Assembly: GCA_021796385.1 (NCBI GenBank) | Contig: JAJYXQ010000069.1 | Location: 24,378-70,916, forward strand | Direction of reading: 5' to 3' | DNA from: Thermoplasmata archaeon | GTDB lineage: Archaea > Thermoplasmatota > Thermoplasmata > Lutacidiplasmatales > UBA184 | Length of the DNA stretch: 46,539 nt | Shown here: positions 41,553 through 46,539 of the stretch, piece after piece | Position numbering within the stretch: position 1 is the stretch's first letter | Layout: each line of letters opens with the position of its first letter | Notes under the pieces: model-generated | Told to the model about the DNA's origin: nothing | Database searches by the model: none | The model's input: only the letters and a program-made list of their open reading frames with translations | Translations under genes and position numbers: made by a program

Positions 41553-42220
41553 GCCGCATCGTCCGGATCGATATGCATGTGCATAGCTCAGCCTCGCCCG
41601 ACTCCCGCTTGACCCTCGACGAGGCCGTCTCTCAGGCCAAGCGGGTTGGTCTCCACGGGTTGGCTATCACCGACCATAATTTGCTGTGGGGCTCCCCAGT
41701 CCCCGGAAGGGTGGTCGAGGTTTCTGGCATCACCATCCTCCCAGGGATCGAAGTCTCGACGCGGGAAGGTCACCTGCTAGCGTACTTCGTCTCCCAGGCT
41801 CCTGCGCCCCATCAGCCGTTGGTGGATACGCTGCGGGAGGTCCATGCGGCCGGTGGCCTTGCCATCCTTCCTCACCCATACCGGCTCTTCCACGGGGCCG
41901 CCCACCAACTGGGGTCGCTCCGACTGCCCTTAGAGGGAGTGGAGGTGCTCAACGGGCATACCTCCGCTACGCGCAACCGCCGGGCGAAGGAATGGGCCAA
42001 AGAGCGGGGCCTACGCTTCTTCGGAGGAAGCGATGCGCATGCCCCCCAAGAGGTTGGCTCCTGCTACACCGAGATCGCCTGGTCTGAGGACGGGTGGAAG
42101 GCGACGCTCCACAACGGAACGACGGTCCTTGGAGGCCCGGGGATCGGACGGGGGGCGATGTACGCGGTCGGTCTCGGGAACTTTTGGAAGCGCTTGAAAC
42201 GTGGCTTCCGACCTTTGTAG
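41549..42220 (+). CDS. PHP-domain metal-dependent phosphoesterase
   Basis: 223 residues with all main PHP motifs: DMHVHSSASPDS (HxH), ITDHN, PGIEVS (Glu), LPHPYR (His) and GGSDAH (DxH). It is likely a trinuclear-metal phosphoesterase of the TrpH/YciV-like group, acting on nucleoside 3',5'-bisphosphates or RNA 5' ends in characterised relatives. Its ATG overlaps the MetRS stop (ATGA), so it should be co-translated. The C-terminal basic FWKRLKRGFRPL is not part of the core. Stop codon TAG, 21 nt from the convergent aspartate kinase. Confidence 0.85.
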   Translation: MSRIVRIDMHVHSSASPDSRLTLDEAVSQAKRVGLHGLAITDHNLLWGSPVPGRVVEVSGITILPGIEVSTREGHLLAYFVSQAPAPHQPLVDTLREVHAAGGLAILPHPYRLFHGAAHQLGSLRLPLEGVEVLNGHTSATRNRRAKEWAKERGLRFFGGSDAHAPQEVGSCYTEIAWSEDGWKATLHNGTTVLGGPGIGRGAMYAVGLGNFWKRLKRGFRPL

Positions 42221-42241
42221 CGCCCCGGGTTCCTATCGTTC

Positions 42242-43573
42242 CTACCGTGGAGAGAGGTGAGAAGGCTCCTCCACGAGCACCCGATGAAGCTCCCGGAGAG
42301 TCCTACGTCCTTCAGCTATCGGCACGGCTAGGGACAGGGTCCGCGTAGTTCCACTGATCCCAAGGGTTTGCTCAGTGATCTCACGGGGGATCCGACCGAT
42401 GTCGGCGCCCACGCCTTCACCAATGACCGTGACTAGGGTCGACCGGCGCGGGCCGTCCAACGATGCGCCCAAACCATCCTTCACGACGAACGGTGTGATC
42501 GCCTGCCGGGCGGCTTTACCCATGGCGGCCTCGACCACGATGCTCAAGAGGGCACTGGAGGTGAACAAGGTCACGACGTTGACGCGTGCAGAGGCCAGGA
42601 TGCGTGCCACCTCGGCGATGACGCCCTTGCGTTGCCGCCCTCCCGGCACCCGGACGTGCAGGAGGGCCACGGGGCTGAGCAGGGTCATTGCGCGGATGCC
42701 ATGGCCCTTGACCTCCGGACCGATCGTGGTCGATAGCCCGGGACGCTCGAGCGACTCGACCGTCACTTCCATGCCGCGGACGCGGGCGGGCTCGACGGTC
42801 AAGGGATGGAGCACCTTGGCCCCGAACTGCGCCAGTTCCTCGGCTTCCTCATACGAGAGACGCGCCACCGGTTGGGCCCGCCGTACGATCCTTGGATCGG
42901 CGGTGAACAGCGACACGTCTGTCTTCACGAGTATCGTGCGTTCCGCCCCTACGATGCTCCCCAGCGAGGTCGCCGTATAGTCCGAGCCGCCCCGGCCTAG
43001 AGTCGTGGTGTGTCCGTCTATCGTCCGACCGATGTAACCCGTGACGATGGGCAAGGACCTCCGGCGGAAGATCGAAGCGATTCCCCGTCGTACGTTCGCT
43101 TGCGAGGCCGATTGCTGGATCACGGCGGCGCCGTGGTTTCCATCCGTCTGCAACCCAAGGCGGTCGGCCTCCACCGCTACCGCGGGAAGTCCGATCTCTG
43201 CAAGGCGATGGGCGTACCAGTGAGCCGAAAGGCGTTCCCCCCGGGCAAGGATGGCATCCGTGACATCCGGAAGTGCGGTCCGAGCCCGGCGTATCCTACC
43301 GAGCTCTTGATCGAGGTCTCTCAAGTTGGATGAGAGGACATCGGAGATCCCTGGGTGAAACCGCTTAAGGAAGGATTCGAGGTCGGGACTTGTCTCGTTC
43401 CGCGAAGCGCGGTCGATCGCGTTCTTGAGCCGGTTCGTGACGCCCTCCCGAGCCGAGACCACGATGAGGAGCGGACCCGTGGTGGTCTGGACGAGCCGCT
43501 CGGTCCTACGGACGCGGTCCTCCCGTCCCAGGGTAGCCCCACCGAACTTGATGACGATCGGGCGGACGGACAA
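42242..43573 (-). CDS. lysC: Aspartate kinase
   Basis: Phosphorylates aspartate, first step toward threonine, methionine, lysine and (in archaea) aromatic precursors. VIKFGGATLG at the N-terminus, LGRGGSDYTA and FGAKVLHP are the family motifs. Two ACT regulatory domains (about 285-440) suggest feedback control by an end product. 443 residues, normal length. It begins 4 nt after the aspartate-semialdehyde dehydrogenase stop and is last in the operon. Confidence 0.93.
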   Translation of the reverse strand: MSVRPIVIKFGGATLGREDRVRRTERLVQTTTGPLLIVVSAREGVTNRLKNAIDRASRNETSPDLESFLKRFHPGISDVLSSNLRDLDQELGRIRRARTALPDVTDAILARGERLSAHWYAHRLAEIGLPAVAVEADRLGLQTDGNHGAAVIQQSASQANVRRGIASIFRRRSLPIVTGYIGRTIDGHTTTLGRGGSDYTATSLGSIVGAERTILVKTDVSLFTADPRIVRRAQPVARLSYEEAEELAQFGAKVLHPLTVEPARVRGMEVTVESLERPGLSTTIGPEVKGHGIRAMTLLSPVALLHVRVPGGRQRKGVIAEVARILASARVNVVTLFTSSALLSIVVEAAMGKAARQAITPFVVKDGLGASLDGPRRSTLVTVIGEGVGADIGRIPREITEQTLGISGTTRTLSLAVPIAEGRRTLRELHRVLVEEPSHLSPR

Positions 43574-43577
43574 TCCC

Positions 43578-44645
43578 CTATTCTCCTAGGAGGCCCTTGC
43601 GTAGGGCGAGTTCGGCATTCAGGACCGACCCTCCGGCTCCGCCCCGTACCGCATTGTGGACGAGGAGATAGAACATCACCTTCCGGTTGCGGACCCGGAG
43701 CCGACCGACCGTAACCGCCATCCCTTTCGCCCGAGCCGGAGTGCCGGCCCAACGGTCGAGCAACGGTTGGGGCCGGTTCGGCTCGGCCCGATAGATCACC
43801 GGGGACTCCGGGGCCGTCGGCAACGTGCCTTCCTTGACATCGGAGAGAGGTCGGAAGCCCGCCCACGCCTCCCGAACCATGCTCTCGGTGACATCCACCT
43901 TGGCGTCCAGGGTTACCGCCTCAAGATGGCCTTCCCGGGTCCCCACTCGGGCACAGTTCGCGTAGACGGCCAGGTCCATCGGGAGCACCTTTCCAGCGGA
44001 AACGGTGCCCAGCATCTTTTGTGTCTCCCGTTCAATCTTCTCCTCCTCTTCCGGAATATAGGGCAGGATATTGTCGGTGATGGAGAGCGATGCAACGCCC
44101 GGAAACCCTGCTCCGGAAAGCGACTGGTACGTGGTGACGACCACTTCCCGAGGTTTGAGAAGGGCCATCAGGGGTTTGATCGCCATGACCACTCCCGCCG
44201 TGGAACAATTGGAGTTGGTCACGATGAATCCTTTTCCCTTTCGGGATTTGAGCAGGTCAAAATGCGCCCCGTTGACCTCCGGGATGACCAGAGGTACATC
44301 GGCGTCCATTCGGTGCGAGCCCGCGTTCGAGAAGACGGCCATCCCCCGTTTGGCGAGCTCGGTCTCGAGGGGTCCTGCCTCTTCGGTGGGCAAGGCGCTG
44401 AACACAACCTCGACTCCTTCCCTCTCGAGGGCTGCGGGCGTGGCGGTGGAAAGCGTTCGGGCAGCGAGCGAAGGGGGTGGCCCTAGTTCAGGAAGTACCC
44501 AGATCTCTTCGAGAAGCTTGCCGGCTGAACGGGGACCCGCACAAAGGATGGGGTTTTCGAAAAAGGGATGGTCGGCGAGAAGCCGCGCAAAATGTTGTCC
44601 GATCCAACCGCTCGCGCCCAATAGTGCGGCCTTCCGCCTCCTCAT
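43578..44645 (-). CDS. asd: Aspartate-semialdehyde dehydrogenase
   Basis: Reduces aspartyl phosphate to aspartate semialdehyde with NADPH. LLGASGWIGQHFARLL is the nucleotide-binding loop; the catalytic cysteine is Cys147 in VTNSNCSTAG; the tail includes GREGHLEAVT-like residues (GTREGHLEA) carrying the catalytic His. This is the archaeal/fungal-type enzyme, 355 residues. ATG 44645 overlaps the chorismate synthase stop as ATGA. Confidence 0.93.
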   Translation of the reverse strand: MRRRKAALLGASGWIGQHFARLLADHPFFENPILCAGPRSAGKLLEEIWVLPELGPPPSLAARTLSTATPAALEREGVEVVFSALPTEEAGPLETELAKRGMAVFSNAGSHRMDADVPLVIPEVNGAHFDLLKSRKGKGFIVTNSNCSTAGVVMAIKPLMALLKPREVVVTTYQSLSGAGFPGVASLSITDNILPYIPEEEEKIERETQKMLGTVSAGKVLPMDLAVYANCARVGTREGHLEAVTLDAKVDVTESMVREAWAGFRPLSDVKEGTLPTAPESPVIYRAEPNRPQPLLDRWAGTPARAKGMAVTVGRLRVRNRKVMFYLLVHNAVRGGAGGSVLNAELALRKGLLGE

Positions 44646-45784
44646 AGATACCCCCCTCTTGCCATGAAGTCTGCAACCACGAAGGAAGTAAAGTTTTCCA
44701 CTACCGGGACGGCCCGGGGAACGATGCACGGATCATGCCTTCCCTTGACGACGAGACGCACCGGTTCCCGCCGGGAAAGCGAGACGGAATCCTGCTCCTT
44801 CGCTATGGAACTGGTGGGCTTCACCGCAAGGCGCGCGACGATCGGCATTCCGGTCGTGAGCCCTCCCAGGATTCCCCCCGCACGGTTCGATCGGGTACGG
44901 ACCTCTCCCCGTTCTATGTAGAATGGGTCATTGTGCTCGCTCCCACGCATCCGGGCGGCCTGGAACCCCGCGCCGAACTCTACCCCCTTCACCGCCGGTA
45001 TCGAGAAGTAAGCGTGCGAGAGTACGCTCTCGACCGGATCGAAGAAGGGCTCGCCCACACCGGGGGGCACCCCCTCGACCCGGACCTCCACGATACCCCC
45101 CAAGCTGTCTCCGTTACGTCGGGCTTCTTCGATCGCCGTTTGCATCCTCAGCGCTGCGTTGGGATCGGGGCATCCGACCTCATTCGCCCGGGACTGTTGT
45201 CGGAGGTCCTCGATGGTGACCTCGGTGGCCGGGTCCTCCCAGTTCTCGGGGCCAATGGAACGGGTGAATGCCACCGTTCCGACCCCCTTGTTGCGAAGGA
45301 GGTCGTGGACGATCGCCCCTGCGATCACGAGCCCAACGGTCATTCGTCCAGAGAAGATCCCGCCGCCAGAGAGGTCCAGGGAGGATCCCCATCGGACCCG
45401 GGCCGGGTAATCCGCATGCCCTGGCCTCGGGACATCCACGAGTTCATCGTATGGGGCGCGCCGGACGTCGACATTCTCGACCAACGTCACGATGGGTTCT
45501 CCCGTCGCCCTCCCATTTTCGATCCCCGATCGCACAAGGAGCCTGTCGGGCTCCTTGCGCATCGTGGCGAGCTTTCGATGCGAAGGGCTCCGTCGATCGA
45601 GTTCGGACTGCACGTAATCAAGATCCACCGGCGCTCCGGACGGGAGCCCCTCGATCACGGCACCGACGCTCGTTCCGTGGCTCGAACCGGTCAAGGTCAC
45701 GGAGAGCGTGGTACCGAATCGCATGAGGGGGTTCCACGCTCGCCCCTGCCGTAGGGCCGAGGGTGGCTCCGGTGGAGCGGTCAC
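44642..45784 (-). CDS. aroC: Chorismate synthase
   Basis: FMN-dependent final step of the shikimate pathway. Motifs: TGSSHGTSVG (GxSHG), VPRPGHADYPARVR, SGRMTVG, GVEFGAGF and SNRAGGILGG with KPTSSI. From GTG 45784 the protein is 380 residues with a Pro-rich 20-residue N-terminal extension; ATG 45724 would begin at the usual family position (MRFGTTLSVT). A TATA-like element 29 nt before GTG 45784 favours a leaderless longer product. First gene of the aroC-asd-lysC operon. Confidence 0.92.
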   Translation of the reverse strand: MTAPPEPPSALRQGRAWNPLMRFGTTLSVTLTGSSHGTSVGAVIEGLPSGAPVDLDYVQSELDRRSPSHRKLATMRKEPDRLLVRSGIENGRATGEPIVTLVENVDVRRAPYDELVDVPRPGHADYPARVRWGSSLDLSGGGIFSGRMTVGLVIAGAIVHDLLRNKGVGTVAFTRSIGPENWEDPATEVTIEDLRQQSRANEVGCPDPNAALRMQTAIEEARRNGDSLGGIVEVRVEGVPPGVGEPFFDPVESVLSHAYFSIPAVKGVEFGAGFQAARMRGSEHNDPFYIERGEVRTRSNRAGGILGGLTTGMPIVARLAVKPTSSIAKEQDSVSLSRREPVRLVVKGRHDPCIVPRAVPVVENFTSFVVADFMARGGYL

Positions 45785-45806
45785 GGTCTTGGATGGGGTC
45801 GAGGGC

Positions 45807-45818
45807 TCTTAACTATTC
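45807..45818 (-). promoter_or_regulatory. TATA-like box of the aroC-asd-lysC operon
   Basis: The minus strand reads GAATAGTTAAGA, centred 29 nt before GTG 45784, between the aquaporin stop and aroC. Confidence 0.5.
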
Positions 45819-45860
45819 CCAAGCACGGGAGGCATGACCAAACTCCCGAATCTCCCCAAT

Positions 45861-46539
45861 TCATTCAGCGGTCGGACCGGTCCGGGACTTCGTGGTTCCG
45901 AGGCTGACTCCCTTGCTGGCGGGGCGAAGGACCCACATCCATACGGCGGCCGCCAAGAGCCCCCCAATGATGGGGGCGATGATGAAGAGCCAAAGTTGGT
46001 TGATCGCATTGCCTCCCACGAAAAGCGCGGGCCCAAGGCTCCGTGCGGGATTCACGGAAGTGCCATCGATCGGGATGCCCACGAGATGGATCGCAAACAG
46101 CGTGAGCCCAATGGCGATCCCCGCAAAGCCCTTCGGGGCCGATGGCGAGGTCGATCCATGGACCACGATGAGGAAGAGGAAGGTCAGCACAACCTCTGCT
46201 AGGAAAGCAGAGGTCATCGAGGCATGCACTCCACCGAAGGCGTCCTGCCCGAGCCCATTGAGGGACAAGGCATACCCGGGCATGCCGGAAACGATGCCCA
46301 AGAGCACACCCGCACCGACCGTCGCCCCGATGCACTGGGCCACGATATACCCCACGGCATCCTTTCCGGAGATCTTGCCACTCGCCAACATCGATATTGT
46401 GATGGCGGGATTTATGTGGCATCCCGAAATGGGCCCGATTGCATAGACCATGACCAGCACCGCGATCCCGAAGGCGAACGCAATACCTAGGAATCCGATT
46501 CCATAGCCTGTGAAGTACTCGCTTCCAACGACCGCACCG
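45861..46539 (-). CDS. Aquaporin/glycerol facilitator (MIP family), 5' end cut by window
   Basis: Water or small-solute channel. Both NPA motifs are visible: GCHINPAITI in the first half-helix and TSVNPARSLGPA in the second, the latter with the Arg of the selectivity filter. The frame remains open to the window edge (residues such as FTGYGIGFLGIAFAFG precede the first internal Met at 46460), so the true start and first helix lie outside. The shape is that of AqpM-type archaeal channels. Ends with a polar, Ser/Thr-rich cytoplasmic tail. Confidence 0.9.
   Translation of the reverse strand, partial: GAVVGSEYFTGYGIGFLGIAFAFGIAVLVMVYAIGPISGCHINPAITISMLASGKISGKDAVGYIVAQCIGATVGAGVLLGIVSGMPGYALSLNGLGQDAFGGVHASMTSAFLAEVVLTFLFLIVVHGSTSPSAPKGFAGIAIGLTLFAIHLVGIPIDGTSVNPARSLGPALFVGGNAINQLWLFIIAPIIGGLLAAAVWMWVLRPASKGVSLGTTKSRTGPTAE

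Noticed and set aside
1-46539. CRISPR array, rRNA, complete insertion sequence or prophage
   Set aside because: No regularly spaced repeats, rRNA signatures, intact transposase or phage structural genes were seen by eye; a covariance-model scan for tRNA was not possible.

Overview
This 46.5-kb window is a GC-rich segment of an archaeal chromosome. Archaeal diagnostics include a two-subunit 2-oxoacid:ferredoxin oxidoreductase, TiaS (the archaea-specific tRNA-Ile2 agmatidine synthetase), the stalk proteins L1-L10-P1, aIF2-beta, Kae1, a Hef-type helicase, geranylgeranyl reductase, and TATA-like boxes about 26-40 nt upstream of many starts. The zinc-ribbon/DUF835 protein, the UbiA/UbiD quinone pair and the large sequon-rich Kelch surface protein make a Thermoplasmatota-like euryarchaeon my best guess. 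That lineage call is inference only. Genes are tightly packed: at least nine gene pairs overlap by 4 nt (mostly ATGA, once GTGA), starts include GTG and TTG, and TAG is a frequent stop codon.

Layout. 206-4323: korA-korB-tiaS. 4324-5346: gene-poor zone with a broken IS605/TnpB-like N-terminus, hairpins and no intact gene. 5352-7238: zinc-ribbon/DUF835 protein, converging on the minus-strand L1-L10-P1 ribosomal operon (7285-9131) across a short perfect hairpin. 9199-11348: geranylgeranyl reductase then polyprenyl diphosphate synthase (lipid operon, minus). 11454-12455: membrane protein. 12825-15163: UbiD-UbiA (quinone operon, minus). 15268-16194: dUTPase and a small membrane protein. 16236-17635: aIF2-beta overlapping a presenilin-type protease (minus). 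17944-19619: carbamate kinase, tail-to-tail with an orphan asparagine-synthetase-like ATPase. 20004-24496: five-gene MoxR/DUF58 operon. 24479-27625: giant Kelch plus carboxypeptidase-regulatory-like surface protein. 27655-31588 (minus): small conserved protein, flippase, Kae1, nucleotidyltransferase. 31693-33324: Hef helicase without nuclease. 33517-35430: LsrF-type aldolase converging on a sugar-nucleotide transferase. 35509-37910: malic enzyme-GNAT-USP operon. 38023-39031: strongly structured leader or RNA, then an alpha/beta hydrolase. 39369-42220: MetRS fused to a tRNA-binding domain, then a PHP phosphoesterase. 42242-45784 (minus): chorismate synthase, aspartate-semialdehyde dehydrogenase, aspartate kinase. 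45861-end: aquaporin cut by the window edge.

Functionally this is mostly housekeeping (translation, tRNA modification, isoprenoid lipids, quinones, aspartate-family and aromatic amino acids, central carbon). The cell-envelope stretch at 20-31.5 kb is the least understood. The best leads are the MoxR/DUF58 operon with a free-standing DUF4129-like protein, a flippase whose first membrane helix lies between an in-frame TAG and the first usable GTG, the hairpin region at 38047-38109, and the decayed insertion-sequence zone. I saw no rRNA, no convincing tRNA and no CRISPR array.
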